From: GCA-2731375 sp964631725
Lineage (GTDB): Bacteria; Pseudomonadota; Alphaproteobacteria; GCA-2731375
NCBI GenBank assembly: GCA_964631725.1
Contig: CAZVYX010000012.1
Span: 51,428 to 115,427 of the forward strand
DNA length: 64,000 nucleotides
Direction: 5' to 3'
Position numbers and translations under genes: made by a program
The notes under the pieces: generated by a model
What the model was told of the DNA's origin: nothing
Seen by the model: the letters and a program-made list of their open reading frames with translations, nothing else
The model's database searches: none
In this document: in pieces, positions 15,964 to 26,065 of the stretch
How positions within the stretch are numbered: the stretch's first letter is position 1
Layout of the letters: each line of letters begins with the position of its first letter

Positions 15964-17262
15964 ATGGCCATTGGTATTCTTATTGGACTGCTTGTCCTCG
16001 TCCTGTCGGCCGTCCCCGTCGCAGCCGTACTGGGGATCTTGAGCTTCGTCCTGGATGAAATCACCATGGACGGCAGATTAACGGCTGGTTTGGCGGAAAT
16101 CTATTGGGAGAAGAGCAAGGAGTTCATCCTTGTCGCCGTGCCCATGTTCATCCTGCTCGGCGAGATTATGCTGCGGGCGGGTATTGCCCGGCGCATGTAT
16201 GGCGCGGTGATCCAGTGGCTGTCCTGGCTGCCTGGCGGCCTGATGCATGCCAATATCGGCTCCTGCACCATTTTTGCCGCCTCGTCCGGTTCCTCCGTGG
16301 CGACGGCGGCGACGGTTGGTACCGTTGCCTACCCCGAGATCGAGCAGAGGAGATATAACGAACGCCTGTTTCTTGGCTCCCTGGCGGCCGGTGGAACCCT
16401 GGGCATCCTGGTGCCGCCGTCGATCAACCTGATCATTTATGGCCTGCTGACCGATACCTCGGTGCCGGAACTGTATCTGGCCGGGATCCTGCCGGGCCTG
16501 TGCCTATCGGGCCTGTTCATGGTCGCCATTATTGGTGCCTGTATCTATCGGCCCTCCTGGGGCGGCACCAAGATCGAGACCAATTGGGGCGACCGCATCC
16601 GGACCCTGCCCCATCTGCTGCCGCCGATCATATTGTTCGCGGCAGTGGTCGGTTCCATCTACGGCGGCATCGCCACCCCGACCGAGGCGGCGTCCATCGG
16701 TGTCATGGTGGCGTTGATCATCGCCGCGTCCTTCAGGACCTTGAATTTCAAAATGCTGCGCGATGCCTTCGAAGGCACCATGCGCACCACCGCCATGATC
16801 ATGCTGATCGTGTTCGCGGCGATCTTCCTGAATTTCGTGCTTGGCTTCATGGGTATTACCCAGGCGATGCTGGAGTTCATCGCCGCCATGGGCCTGACGC
16901 CGGTGCAGACCGTCTACCTGATCGTCGTGTTTTATCTTCTGTTGGGCATGTTCATGGAAACGCTGTCCATGATGCTGACCACCATCCCCATCGTCTTCCC
17001 CATCGTGATGAAACTGGGCGTGCCGGAATTTACCGACGTCTGGTTCGGCATTCTGATTACCTTGCTGATGGAAGCGGCGCTGATCACACCGCCGATTGGC
17101 GTTAATCTGTACGTCGTACAAGGCATCCGGACCCGGGGTGGCAAGTTCAACGATGTTGCCATCGGTGCGGTGCCGTTCGTGATCGCCATGCTAGCCATGA
17201 TCGTGATCCTGATTACCTGGCCCGCCCTGGCGACATGGCTACCCACCTTGGTCTATCATTAG
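15964..17262 (+). CDS. TRAP transporter large permease (DctM family)
   Basis: This is a 432-residue, roughly 12-helix permease of the DctM/ion-transporter superfamily. Family stretches include PMFILLGEIMLRAGIARR, SGSSVATAATVGTVAYPEI and GILVPPSINLIIYG. A second set of the same type occurs after residue 230 (ATPTEAASIGVMVAL, ITPPIGVNLYVVQGI). It uses the Na+ gradient to import the solute captured by DctP. I chose the ATG at 15964, directly after the dctQ stop. The hyuA gene follows after 31 bases on the same strand. Confidence 0.92.
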   Translation: MAIGILIGLLVLVLSAVPVAAVLGILSFVLDEITMDGRLTAGLAEIYWEKSKEFILVAVPMFILLGEIMLRAGIARRMYGAVIQWLSWLPGGLMHANIGSCTIFAASSGSSVATAATVGTVAYPEIEQRRYNERLFLGSLAAGGTLGILVPPSINLIIYGLLTDTSVPELYLAGILPGLCLSGLFMVAIIGACIYRPSWGGTKIETNWGDRIRTLPHLLPPIILFAAVVGSIYGGIATPTEAASIGVMVALIIAASFRTLNFKMLRDAFEGTMRTTAMIMLIVFAAIFLNFVLGFMGITQAMLEFIAAMGLTPVQTVYLIVVFYLLLGMFMETLSMMLTTIPIVFPIVMKLGVPEFTDVWFGILITLLMEAALITPPIGVNLYVVQGIRTRGGKFNDVAIGAVPFVIAMLAMIVILITWPALATWLPTLVYH

Positions 17263-17293
17263 AACATTGCTTCGGTTATAGGCGGGTCGGACC

Positions 17294-19345
17294 ATGTCAT
17301 GGATCATCGGGGTCGATGTCGGCGGCACATTTACGGACTTTCATGTCTACGATGATGAAAGCGGCGAGTTGCGCCTGCACAAGACACCATCGACGCCGGA
17401 TAACCCGGCACGGGCGGTCCTGAACGGGATCAATGAACTGGCCAGCGGCGACCTGGATCTGGCGCAGGTCAGCCGCCTCTCCCACGGCACCACGGTTGCC
17501 ACCAATGCCCTGATCCAGCGCCGCGGCGGCAAGGTCGCCCTTTTGGTAACCGAAGGTTTCCGCGATCTGCTGGAAATTGGCCGGCAGATCCGGCCGCATA
17601 TGTTCAGCTTCCAACAGGATCATCCGACGCCCCTGGTGCCGCGCGAGCGGCGCTTTGAAGCGGCCGAACGGGTGCTCTACGACGGCAGTGTGCACCGTCC
17701 CCTCAGCCAGGATGCCATCGACCGGGCGGTGGCCCAGGTGCGCGAAAGCGGCGCCGACTGCCTGGCGATCTGTCTGATCTTCGGCTTTATCAATCCCGAT
17801 CACGAGCGGCGGTTGCGCCAGGCCATGCAAGCGGCGTTGCCGGATCTGCAGATCTCCATCTCGTCCGAGGTGCAGCCGGAGTTTCGCGAGTACGAAAGGC
17901 TGTCGACCACGGTGCTGAATAGCTATCTGCAACCGGTCATGGGCAGCTATCTCGGCGAATTCGAGGATGAACTGAGCAAGCTGATGCCGAACGCGGACCT
18001 GGGCATCAATCAATCCGCCGGTGGTCTGATGACGCCGGCGCGGGCCCGGCAACTGCCTATTCGCACAGCCCTCTCCGGTCCCGCCGCGGGCGTCGTCGGC
18101 GCCATCGATGCGGCCCGCGCTGCCGGTATGGGCAACGTCATTACCCTCGACATGGGCGGCACCTCCGCCGACGTCTGCTTGATCCGTGATTTCGAGGCGG
18201 ACGTCGCCTATGACCGCTGGATCGAGGGCTATCCCGTACGTCTGGCCAGCGTCGACGTCAATGCCGTTGGCGCGGGCGGCGGTTCCATTGCCTGGTTCGA
18301 ACGGGACGGTTTGATGAAGGTGGGCCCGCAAAGCGCCGGCGCCGTGCCAGGTCCGGCCTGTTATGGCCAGGGCGGCTTGGAGCCGACGGTGTCCGATGCC
18401 AATCTGGTTCTGGGCCGGCTCTCGCCACGGGGTCTTTTGGGCGGCGGCATGGCGCTGGATGTGGAAGCCGCCCGCGCCTCCCTGACGCCGGCGGCGGAAC
18501 GTCTCGGCATGAGCATCGAGCGCACGGCCCATGGTGTTTTGGGCATCGTCGCCGCCAACATGGTGCGCGCCATTCGCACGATTTCAGTTGAGCGTGGCCA
18601 CGATCCGCGTGATTTCGTGCTGCTGCCCTTTGGCGGCGCCGGTCCGCTGCATGCAGCGGACGTGGCCCGCGCCTTGGGGATAACCCGTATGCTGATACCC
18701 GCCGCGCCCGGCATTCTCTGCGCCCGGGGGCTGGTCGTCTCCGACCTGCGCGAAGGTTTCGTAATCAGCCGGGTGACACCATTGGTGCCAGAGACCATGG
18801 CGGATCTTACCGCCAACCTGGCGGACCTGCGGCAACGGGCCGAGGCCTGGTTTGACGGGGCCGGGATCGGCGCCGGTGACCGGCAGAGCCTGTACAGCCT
18901 GGATATGCGCTACATCGGCCAGAATTACGAGCTGCAGGTGGAGTTGGATGATGGCGAGGCGCAACAGCCGGATCTGGCCGTGCTGGCGGAAAAATTCTTC
19001 GCCGCCCATGAACGCAACTACGGCTATCACAATCCTGAAGATCCGATCGAGGTGGTGAACCTTCGCGTTACCGCCGTGGGCCATTTAGCCGGGCCCGGCG
19101 GCGGCGCGGCGCAAGGAGCCGCCGGCGCGGGCGCCGCCGTGGCGGAATACCAACGCCCCGTCTGGTTCGATGGCGAGACGCCGCTGGATACGCCCATATA
19201 TGACCGCGCCAAACTGCTGCCGGGCCAGTCCTTGGCGGGGCCGGCGGTGATCGAGCAGTTGGACGCGACGACGGTGCTGGGCCCCGGCGACAAATGCCAT
19301 GTCGATGACACGGGCAATCTGATCGTGGAGCTGGCAAATGACTGA
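17294..19345 (+). CDS. hyuA: HyuA-type hydantoinase/oxoprolinase, copy 1
   Basis: This 683-residue ATP-dependent HyuA subunit has the actin-like phosphate motif GVDVGGTFTD near 6-15, HGTTVATNALIQR, TVLNSYLQPVMGSYL, LDMGGTSADVCLI and GAGGGSIAW, with the C-terminal oxoprolinase_A-like strands. With HyuB the family opens hydantoins, 5-oxoproline, or cyclic amides, or carboxylates ketones (acetophenone carboxylase relatives), so the substrate is not decided. It starts 31 bases after the TRAP permease and overlaps hyuB by 8 bases, which suggests that TRAP imports its substrate. Confidence 0.9.
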   Translation: MSWIIGVDVGGTFTDFHVYDDESGELRLHKTPSTPDNPARAVLNGINELASGDLDLAQVSRLSHGTTVATNALIQRRGGKVALLVTEGFRDLLEIGRQIRPHMFSFQQDHPTPLVPRERRFEAAERVLYDGSVHRPLSQDAIDRAVAQVRESGADCLAICLIFGFINPDHERRLRQAMQAALPDLQISISSEVQPEFREYERLSTTVLNSYLQPVMGSYLGEFEDELSKLMPNADLGINQSAGGLMTPARARQLPIRTALSGPAAGVVGAIDAARAAGMGNVITLDMGGTSADVCLIRDFEADVAYDRWIEGYPVRLASVDVNAVGAGGGSIAWFERDGLMKVGPQSAGAVPGPACYGQGGLEPTVSDANLVLGRLSPRGLLGGGMALDVEAARASLTPAAERLGMSIERTAHGVLGIVAANMVRAIRTISVERGHDPRDFVLLPFGGAGPLHAADVARALGITRMLIPAAPGILCARGLVVSDLREGFVISRVTPLVPETMADLTANLADLRQRAEAWFDGAGIGAGDRQSLYSLDMRYIGQNYELQVELDDGEAQQPDLAVLAEKFFAAHERNYGYHNPEDPIEVVNLRVTAVGHLAGPGGGAAQGAAGAGAAVAEYQRPVWFDGETPLDTPIYDRAKLLPGQSLAGPAVIEQLDATTVLGPGDKCHVDDTGNLIVELAND

Positions 19346-21026
19346 TGCGCTTGATCCCATCACCTTGGAAATTCTGCGCAACAGCTTGCGCTCCATCACC
19401 GATGAATCCTACATCGCCCTGACCAAGGCGGCCTATTCCACCAACATCAAGGAGCGCCGGGACCATTCCATTGCCCTGACCGATGCCCAGGGCCGTCTGG
19501 TCGTGCAATCGGAAAACTCCCTGCCCATCCATCTTGCTTCCATGCTGGGCATGATGGAGCAGTTGATGGAGAAATATGGCGAAGCCGATATGGCGGAGGG
19601 CGATATCTTCGTCGCCAATGATCCCTACGTTGCGGGCGGCACGCATTTGCCGGACGTCAATCTGGCCATGCCGGCCTTTGTCGATGGCAAGCTGCTTGGT
19701 TTTGTCTGCAATATCGCCCACCACGCGGATATCGGCGGCATGACGCCTGGCAGCATGGCCGGCGGCATGTCCGAGATCTATCAGGAGGGGCTGCGTATCC
19801 CGCTGGTTCGCCTGTTCAAGGGCGGCGAGTTGGTCCAGGACATCTTTGATCTTCTGCTGTTGAACGTGCGCGTGCCCCATGAGCGCCGGGGCGACTATTT
19901 CGCCCAGGTCGCCGCTTGCCGCCTCGGCGCGCGCCGGTTGGGTGAAATGGCCCAGCGCTACGAACCGGCGATGTTGGAGGGCGCCTTTGCCGCCATCATG
20001 GACCGGACGGAGGCGCGCCTGCGCGACAGCATCCGCGATGTGCCCGACGGCAGCTACGAATTCACCGATCTGCTGGATAACGACGGCATGGGTACCGTCG
20101 ATATCCCCATTTCCGTGCGCGTCGATGTCAGTGGCCAGGATATTGCGTTTGATTTTGCCGGCACCGGGCCGCAGATGAAAGGCAACTTCAACATGACCTT
20201 CAACGCGGCCCAATCGGCTGTATACTATGTCTTGAAGGCCATGCTGGATCCGGACCTGCCCAACAATCACGGTCTGATCCGGGCGGTGGAGATCAGCGCG
20301 CCCCTGGGGACCCTGGTCAATGCGGTGCACCCGGCGGCGGTGGCGGGCCGCGCCAACACCTCGCAACGGGTGGTCGATGTGTTGATCGGCGCCCTGGCCC
20401 AGGCCCTGCCGGAACAGGCGGTTGGCGCCGCCAATGGCGCCAATGTAACGGCGGTTTTCTTCGGCCATGATCCACGCCACGACCGGACCTATTTGTACCT
20501 GGAAACCCTGGGCGGCGGTTTCGGTGGCCGTTTCACCAAGGACGGCAAGGATGGGGTGCAGGTGCATATCACCAATACATCGAACCTGCCGGTGGAAGCG
20601 ATCGAGGCGGAATATCCTCTGCTGGTCGAAAGCTATGGCCTGATCGAGGACTCTGGCGGTGCCGGCAAATACCGCGGCGGCATGGGCATCCGCCGGGTGG
20701 TCCGTCCCATCGGGCACGAGGCGGTGTTCTCAGGCATGGGCGAGCGCTTTGCCCATCAACCCTGGGGCATCTTCGGCGGCCAGCCCGGCGCGACGGGGCG
20801 CTTTTCCATTCAGGGACCGAGCCATAACGACGAAACCCTGCCTGATAAGCCGAACCATGTGCCCTTCGGCCCGGACGATGCCATCGTGATCGAGACCCCG
20901 GGCGCGGGCGGCTATGGCGAACCGGCGGAACGGCAAACGGAGGCGCTGGCGGCGGACTATCGCGGCGGTAAGTTCTCCGCTGAATACTTGCGAAAACACT
21001 ATGGTTTTGAACCGCCCGAAAACTAG
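19338..21026 (+). CDS. hyuB: HyuB-type hydantoinase, copy 1
   Basis: This 562-residue HyuB subunit begins with the family signature DPITLEILRNSLRSITDE. It carries ERRDHSIALTDAQGRLV, NDPYVAGGTHLPDV, the glycine-rich LGGGFGGRFTKDG, and AGKYRGGMGIRR near the C-terminus. It forms the catalytic partner of HyuA copy 1, whose stop it overlaps. The racemase-like gene follows after 11 bases. Confidence 0.9.
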   Translation: MTDALDPITLEILRNSLRSITDESYIALTKAAYSTNIKERRDHSIALTDAQGRLVVQSENSLPIHLASMLGMMEQLMEKYGEADMAEGDIFVANDPYVAGGTHLPDVNLAMPAFVDGKLLGFVCNIAHHADIGGMTPGSMAGGMSEIYQEGLRIPLVRLFKGGELVQDIFDLLLLNVRVPHERRGDYFAQVAACRLGARRLGEMAQRYEPAMLEGAFAAIMDRTEARLRDSIRDVPDGSYEFTDLLDNDGMGTVDIPISVRVDVSGQDIAFDFAGTGPQMKGNFNMTFNAAQSAVYYVLKAMLDPDLPNNHGLIRAVEISAPLGTLVNAVHPAAVAGRANTSQRVVDVLIGALAQALPEQAVGAANGANVTAVFFGHDPRHDRTYLYLETLGGGFGGRFTKDGKDGVQVHITNTSNLPVEAIEAEYPLLVESYGLIEDSGGAGKYRGGMGIRRVVRPIGHEAVFSGMGERFAHQPWGIFGGQPGATGRFSIQGPSHNDETLPDKPNHVPFGPDDAIVIETPGAGGYGEPAERQTEALAADYRGGKFSAEYLRKHYGFEPPEN

Positions 21027-21037
21027 GACCTGAACCG

Positions 21038-22144
21038 ATGACCATGATGCGCCCCGCCTGGGTAGAGATCGATCTGGCCGCATTGCGCTATAACGTCGGC
21101 CTGTTGCGGGAACGCGTTGGCCCGGACGTGGCAATCATGGCGGTGGTGAAAAGCAATGGCTTCGGCTGTGATGTCGCCATCGCGGCCAAAACCGTCATGG
21201 AAGGCGGGGCCGACAGCTTGGCGGTGGGCAGTCCGGACGATGCCCGGGCGGTACGGGAAGCTGGTATCAAGGCGCCCATGCTGCTTTATGCCTCGACCCC
21301 GCCAGAGGCGGCAGGGTCGGTTGCGGCCCTGGATGTCATCGCCACCGTGCACGACATGGAAAGTCTGGCGGCATTTGATGCGGTCGGCCGGCCCCTGGAA
21401 GTACAGTTCAAGATCGAGGCCGGCCTGGGCCGCCTTGGTTTGAACCCGGATGATTGGGCCGCCGCCTACGAAGCCGTCCGGGCCTCGAACAATTTGCGCC
21501 TCATGGGCATTTACACCCATTTGAACGGGCCGGATGATCCTGCATCCATCAAACGCCAGATCGCCGAATTTGAACGGGCCTACGCAATGGGGCAGGCGGC
21601 GGGCTTTGACGGTCTGCACCGCATGGTCGCCTCTTCCAACGTGGTCCTGGGCTATCCGGAACTGAATTACGATGCGGTCAATGCGGGCCGTCTGCTGTTT
21701 CATCTGCTCGATGGCGAATGGGCCGGCATGATCGCGACCAGACCCGTTATCTCGGCCGTGAAAAGCGCCATTATCCAGGTCAAGGAATTTGCCGCCGGCG
21801 CGCGCGTTGGATTTCTGGGCGGAGAGGAGCTGGAACGGGCGACCCGTCTGGCGGTGCTGCCCATCGGCTTTGGCGACGGCTTCAAGCACCGTCCGCCCCT
21901 GGGTGAGGTTTTGGTGCAGGGCCAACGCGCCGCCATTGTTGGGCGCCGCGGCATCGAACATACGGTGATCGACGTCTCCGCTGTCGATGCGGCGTCGGTT
22001 GGAGATGAAGTCGTGCTGCTGGGCTATCAGGACGGTGGGGAAATCACCGGCACTGAAGTGGGCGCCTGGCTGGACCTGCCCCTGATGGAAATCCTGCCCC
22101 GCCTGGCCCGCACCTTGCCGAGAGTCTATCTGGATCAGTCCTGA
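21038..22144 (+). CDS. Alanine-racemase-like PLP protein with altered active site
   Basis: This is a 368-residue protein with the alanine racemase two-domain layout: PLP barrel about 1-235, C-terminal beta domain about 240-368. Lys38 in AVVKSN fits the PLP lysine. However, the motif that normally reads PIGYADG is PIGFGDG (Phe278), removing the second catalytic base. The usual VRPG Arg that contacts the pyridine nitrogen is VNAG (Asn215). It may therefore catalyse a different PLP reaction than racemisation. It is co-transcribed with hyuAB copy 1, so a role on amino acids released from hydantoin-like substrates is plausible. It overlaps the convergent hyuA copy 2 by 10 bases. Confidence 0.8.
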   Translation: MTMMRPAWVEIDLAALRYNVGLLRERVGPDVAIMAVVKSNGFGCDVAIAAKTVMEGGADSLAVGSPDDARAVREAGIKAPMLLYASTPPEAAGSVAALDVIATVHDMESLAAFDAVGRPLEVQFKIEAGLGRLGLNPDDWAAAYEAVRASNNLRLMGIYTHLNGPDDPASIKRQIAEFERAYAMGQAAGFDGLHRMVASSNVVLGYPELNYDAVNAGRLLFHLLDGEWAGMIATRPVISAVKSAIIQVKEFAAGARVGFLGGEELERATRLAVLPIGFGDGFKHRPPLGEVLVQGQRAAIVGRRGIEHTVIDVSAVDAASVGDEVVLLGYQDGGEITGTEVGAWLDLPLMEILPRLARTLPRVYLDQS

Positions 22145-24225
22145 GCGGCGGTCAGAACCAGTACATCCCAATTCTCCCGATGGATCCGCCAGCCGGGCGG
22201 TACCACGGTGGTGCAGTCGTATTCCTCGATGATCAGTGGCCCCGTGCGGCCGTCGCCGTCAATGTCGCCCCGGCCCAGCACTGGTGTCGGAAGCCAGCCC
22301 AATTCCGGGCCGAAATAGGCGTCACGCTCCGCCGGTCCCGAAATCGTGGAATGCTGGTCGGCGAGCGAAAGCTGCTCCGGCACCCGGCTGCTCTCCGAGA
22401 TGCCCGTCGCGACAACGCGTAGATTGACGATCTCCACGCTCTCCTCCGCCGAATGGTAGCCGTAGGTTTTCTCGTGCGCGTCATCGAACGCTTGGCGCAG
22501 CGCGGCCAAAACGTCGCCGCCATGGGGATAGGGCACCGAAAGTTCCGAATTCTCGCCGCGATAACGCAGATCGACGAAACGTGCGCAGCGGACTTGCGCC
22601 GGCCCATAGGCTTCCGCCGCCAGTGCCGCCCGGCCTTCGGCTTCCTTGCTCTGAAAAGTTGTCTCCAATTCCTCCAGATCACAGTCCTCCAAGGCCCGCC
22701 TGAAGGTTTGTACATAGTGATGCTCCGTTGCCGGGAACAGCAGGCCCAGGGCACTGAACACGCCGCCGACCGGGGGGACCAGAATGCGGTTGATATCCAG
22801 GCTTTCGCACAGGGAAGCCGCATGCACGGGGCCGTTGCCGCCGAAGGCGATCAGGGCAAAATCCCGTGGATCCCGGCCCCGGTCGGAGGACACAGCCCGC
22901 AGGGCCCGGGCCATGGTGGCATCGGCGACGGTGTGGGCGCCGTGGGCCACGGCTTCGATGCTCATTTCCAAGGGAGCGGCCATTTTCTCCCGCAGGGCCG
23001 CCGCCGCTTTCTCCTTGTCCAGGGCCAGTCCGCCACCCACCAAATGGCGGGGGTTGAGGTAGCCCAGCAGGACGTTGGCGTCGGTTACCGTGGGGATGTC
23101 ATTGCCCTGGCCGTAACAGACCGGGCCGGGATCGGCACCGGCGCTTTCCGGGCCGACAGTGATACCGCCGACGCCGTCCAGGGCCAGCAGGCTGCCGCCG
23201 CCGGCGCCGATCTCGGCAATATCAATGGCCGGAACACGCACGTGATAGCCGCCGCCCTTCAACAGCCGCCCCGCCAGATTGATGCCCGCGCCCACGTCCA
23301 GCTCGCCAACCCGGTTGTAGCCGCCGTTCTCGATCATCGCCGCCTTGGCCGTGGTGCCGCCCATGTCAAAAGTCAGGGCGTTGTCATGGCCCAGTTGCTT
23401 GATGACTTCCGCTGCGCCGACAACGCCGGCGGCGGGGCCGGATTCAATTATATGGATCGGCAGCACGCTGGCCGCCGCAACCCCCATGGCGCCGCCGTTC
23501 GACTGCATGACCATGATCGGCGCCGTGATATCCAATTCCGCGAGGCGCCCCGACAGGGCGTCGAGATAGCTTTTGACCACGGGCAGGATATAGGCGTTGA
23601 CGACCGTGGTGGAGGTGCGTTCGTATTCCTTGATTTCCGGCAGTACCTGCCAGGACAGACAGACGGGGATGTCCTTGTCGCGCTGACGGATCAGCTCAAG
23701 AATACGATCCTCATGGGCGCCGTTGGCGTAACTGTTCAACAGGCATATGGCAATGGCCTCGATATCGCCCTTGGCCAATAGGGTATCGATCACGCCGGCG
23801 GCCTGGGCCTCGTCCAGAGGCTTGGCGACCACGCCGTGATGGTCCATGCGTTCGGCGATTTCATAGCGGTTGGCCCGCGCCACCAGGGCTTCTGGCTTGC
23901 GCCAGGCCAGGTCATAGAGGACGGGCATGCGCAGGCGGCGGATCTCCAACACATCGGCGAATCCTTCGGTGGTGATCAGTGCCGTCTTGACGCCCCGGTG
24001 CTGCAGGATGGCATTTGTGGCGATGGTGGTGCCGTGCAGCACTTCACCAACATCCGCGCCAGCGATGCCGTGTTCCTGCATGATCTGCCCGACACCATCG
24101 GCGATCGCCAGGCTGTAGTCATCCGGGGTGGAGGAGAGTTTCGCGGTTAAGGTGGTGCCATCTTCGGCCAGAAAAACCACGTCCGTGAAGGTTCCGCCGA
24201 TGTCGATGCCAATACGGTACGTCAT
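22135..24225 (-). CDS. hyuA: HyuA-type hydantoinase/oxoprolinase, copy 2
   Basis: This is a 696-residue HyuA. GIDIGGTFTDVVFL is at the N-terminus, then HGTTIATNAILQHRG, TVVNAYILPVVKSYL, TFDMGGTTAKAAMI and GAGGGSLLAL. I chose the ATG at 24225 because GGAG lies 6 bases upstream. A GTG at 24231 overlaps that site. Unusually, no hyuB follows it. The nearest HyuB (24341) is divergent across a 115-base gap, so the two subunits are probably made from a shared bidirectional promoter. Confidence 0.9.
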   Translation of the reverse strand: MTYRIGIDIGGTFTDVVFLAEDGTTLTAKLSSTPDDYSLAIADGVGQIMQEHGIAGADVGEVLHGTTIATNAILQHRGVKTALITTEGFADVLEIRRLRMPVLYDLAWRKPEALVARANRYEIAERMDHHGVVAKPLDEAQAAGVIDTLLAKGDIEAIAICLLNSYANGAHEDRILELIRQRDKDIPVCLSWQVLPEIKEYERTSTTVVNAYILPVVKSYLDALSGRLAELDITAPIMVMQSNGGAMGVAAASVLPIHIIESGPAAGVVGAAEVIKQLGHDNALTFDMGGTTAKAAMIENGGYNRVGELDVGAGINLAGRLLKGGGYHVRVPAIDIAEIGAGGGSLLALDGVGGITVGPESAGADPGPVCYGQGNDIPTVTDANVLLGYLNPRHLVGGGLALDKEKAAAALREKMAAPLEMSIEAVAHGAHTVADATMARALRAVSSDRGRDPRDFALIAFGGNGPVHAASLCESLDINRILVPPVGGVFSALGLLFPATEHHYVQTFRRALEDCDLEELETTFQSKEAEGRAALAAEAYGPAQVRCARFVDLRYRGENSELSVPYPHGGDVLAALRQAFDDAHEKTYGYHSAEESVEIVNLRVVATGISESSRVPEQLSLADQHSTISGPAERDAYFGPELGWLPTPVLGRGDIDGDGRTGPLIIEEYDCTTVVPPGWRIHRENWDVLVLTAAQD

Positions 24226-24340
24226 GCCCACTCCAAGCCGCGATACGCGAAAACATGGGTGGCATTGTAAAGCTTTTCGTCGACGGCGCGCGTTGAAATT
24301 GCCATTCTAACGGGCGGAGAATGTTGCGGGAGTTGGCGGC

Positions 24341-26065
24341 GTGGCGGAAATCGATCCCTTCACCCTGGAAGTTATCAAGAACCGGTTGGCATCCATCGCC
24401 GACGACATGGCCTTGACCGTGGCGCGCACGGCGCGCTCCTTCATCGTCAAGGAGGCGTTGGACTATTCGACCGCGCTATTCGGCTCAAACAGCGAATTTA
24501 TCGCTCAAGGCACCTGTCTGCCCTTGCATCTGGGCAGCATGCCCTCGGCCCTTGAGGCGGTGTTGAAGTATTTCGGCGATGACATCGTGCCGGGCGATAT
24601 CTTTGCCCTGAACGATCCCTACGATGGCGGCACCCATCTGCCCGACATTATCGCCGTGATGCCGGTTTTTCTGGACGGCGGTTTGATCGGCTATTCATCC
24701 TGCATCGCGCACCAGATCGACATGGGCGGCCGGGTGCCGGGCAGCATGTCCTGCGACTCCACGGAAATCTATCAGGAAGGCCTGCGCCTGCCGCCCCTGC
24801 GCCTGTACAAGGCGGGGGAGCGGGATGACACGGTCTTCCGCATCATCGAACGCAATGTGCGGGTGCCCGAGACCGTGCTGGGCGATATCGCCAGCCAGAT
24901 CGCAGCCTGCCGCATTGGCGAGCGGGGCTTGATCGAGCTGGCGGAGCGTTACGGCAAACAGGGCTTTGCCGTCTATTGCGACGCCTTGCTGGATTATACG
25001 GAACGGCGGACGCGGGCCGAAATCGCCAAACTGCCGGATGGTGACTACAGCTTCGCGGATTACATCGATGGCGACGGTTTCGATTCCGGCGTCATCACCA
25101 TCCGGGTCAAGATCACCGTGGCCGGCGAGGATATGACGATTGATTTCGACGGCACCTCCGGCCAGGTGCGCGGCGCCATCAACTCGGTACACAGCTTTAC
25201 CGCCTCGGCCGCCTGGGCCTGCATCCGCTCGGTCTTTGATCTCAATATTCCCAACAATGCCGGATATTTCCGGCCGATCAAGATCCTGACGCCGGCGCAT
25301 TCCATCGTGAACCCCTCGCCGCCCGCGCCCGTCGCGGCCCGTGGTCTGACCGCCGACCGGGTTGCCGATGCGGTGTTCGGCGCCCTGGCGCAACTGGCCC
25401 CGGATCGCGTGCCGGCCTGTGGTCCGCACGCGCCCGACACCACGGTCAGTTTCGGCGGCTACTACAAGGATGGAAAGCCGTTCGTCTATCTGGAGGGCTT
25501 GGTCGGTTCCTGGGGCGGCGGCCCGGACAGGGATGGCATGGATGCCTCCACCGGCACCATCGTCAATTATTCCAATACCCCGGCCGAGATGCTGGAAGTG
25601 GATCAGCCCCTGATGATCGAACGTTACGGCTTGGTGCCTGACACAGGCGGGCCGGGCAAGTTTCGCGGCGGCCTGGCCGTGGTCCGGCATATCAGGTTCC
25701 TCTCCGACGAAGCCGTCCTGCAGGTGCGCACGGACCGGCATCAGAACGCCCCTTATGGTTTGGAGGGGGGTGAAACCGGATCGCACGCGGGCCTGCGGCT
25801 GATCCGCGCCAGCGGCGGTCACGAGGACTTTTTCGGGCCGTTTCTGGTTGATGTGCGCAAGGGCGATATGTTGCAGGTCAACCTGCCCTCGGGCGGCGGC
25901 TTCGGCGATCCGATGGAGCGCGACCCGGCCCATGTTCTGCGTGACGTGAAGGAGGGCAAGGTCAGCGTTCGCCATGCGGCGGAGGCCTATGGCGTTGTCA
26001 TCGGCGGACAGGCGCCGGCGGTGCTGCGGGCCGAGACGGAGGCGCTGCGGGCTAGCCGCCGTTGA
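24341..26065 (+). CDS. hyuB: HyuB-type hydantoinase, copy 2
   Basis: This 574-residue HyuB starts at GTG 24341 with GGGAG 8 bases upstream. Family blocks include DPFTLEVIKNRLASIADDMA, NDPYDGGTHLPDI, DGTSGQVRGAINS and GPGKFRGGLAVVRHIR. The C-terminal GFGDPMERDP is typical. It is divergent from hyuA copy 2, its likely partner. Its 3' end overlaps hyuB copy 3 on the other strand by 14 bases. Confidence 0.9.
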   Translation: MAEIDPFTLEVIKNRLASIADDMALTVARTARSFIVKEALDYSTALFGSNSEFIAQGTCLPLHLGSMPSALEAVLKYFGDDIVPGDIFALNDPYDGGTHLPDIIAVMPVFLDGGLIGYSSCIAHQIDMGGRVPGSMSCDSTEIYQEGLRLPPLRLYKAGERDDTVFRIIERNVRVPETVLGDIASQIAACRIGERGLIELAERYGKQGFAVYCDALLDYTERRTRAEIAKLPDGDYSFADYIDGDGFDSGVITIRVKITVAGEDMTIDFDGTSGQVRGAINSVHSFTASAAWACIRSVFDLNIPNNAGYFRPIKILTPAHSIVNPSPPAPVAARGLTADRVADAVFGALAQLAPDRVPACGPHAPDTTVSFGGYYKDGKPFVYLEGLVGSWGGGPDRDGMDASTGTIVNYSNTPAEMLEVDQPLMIERYGLVPDTGGPGKFRGGLAVVRHIRFLSDEAVLQVRTDRHQNAPYGLEGGETGSHAGLRLIRASGGHEDFFGPFLVDVRKGDMLQVNLPSGGGFGDPMERDPAHVLRDVKEGKVSVRHAAEAYGVVIGGQAPAVLRAETEALRASRR

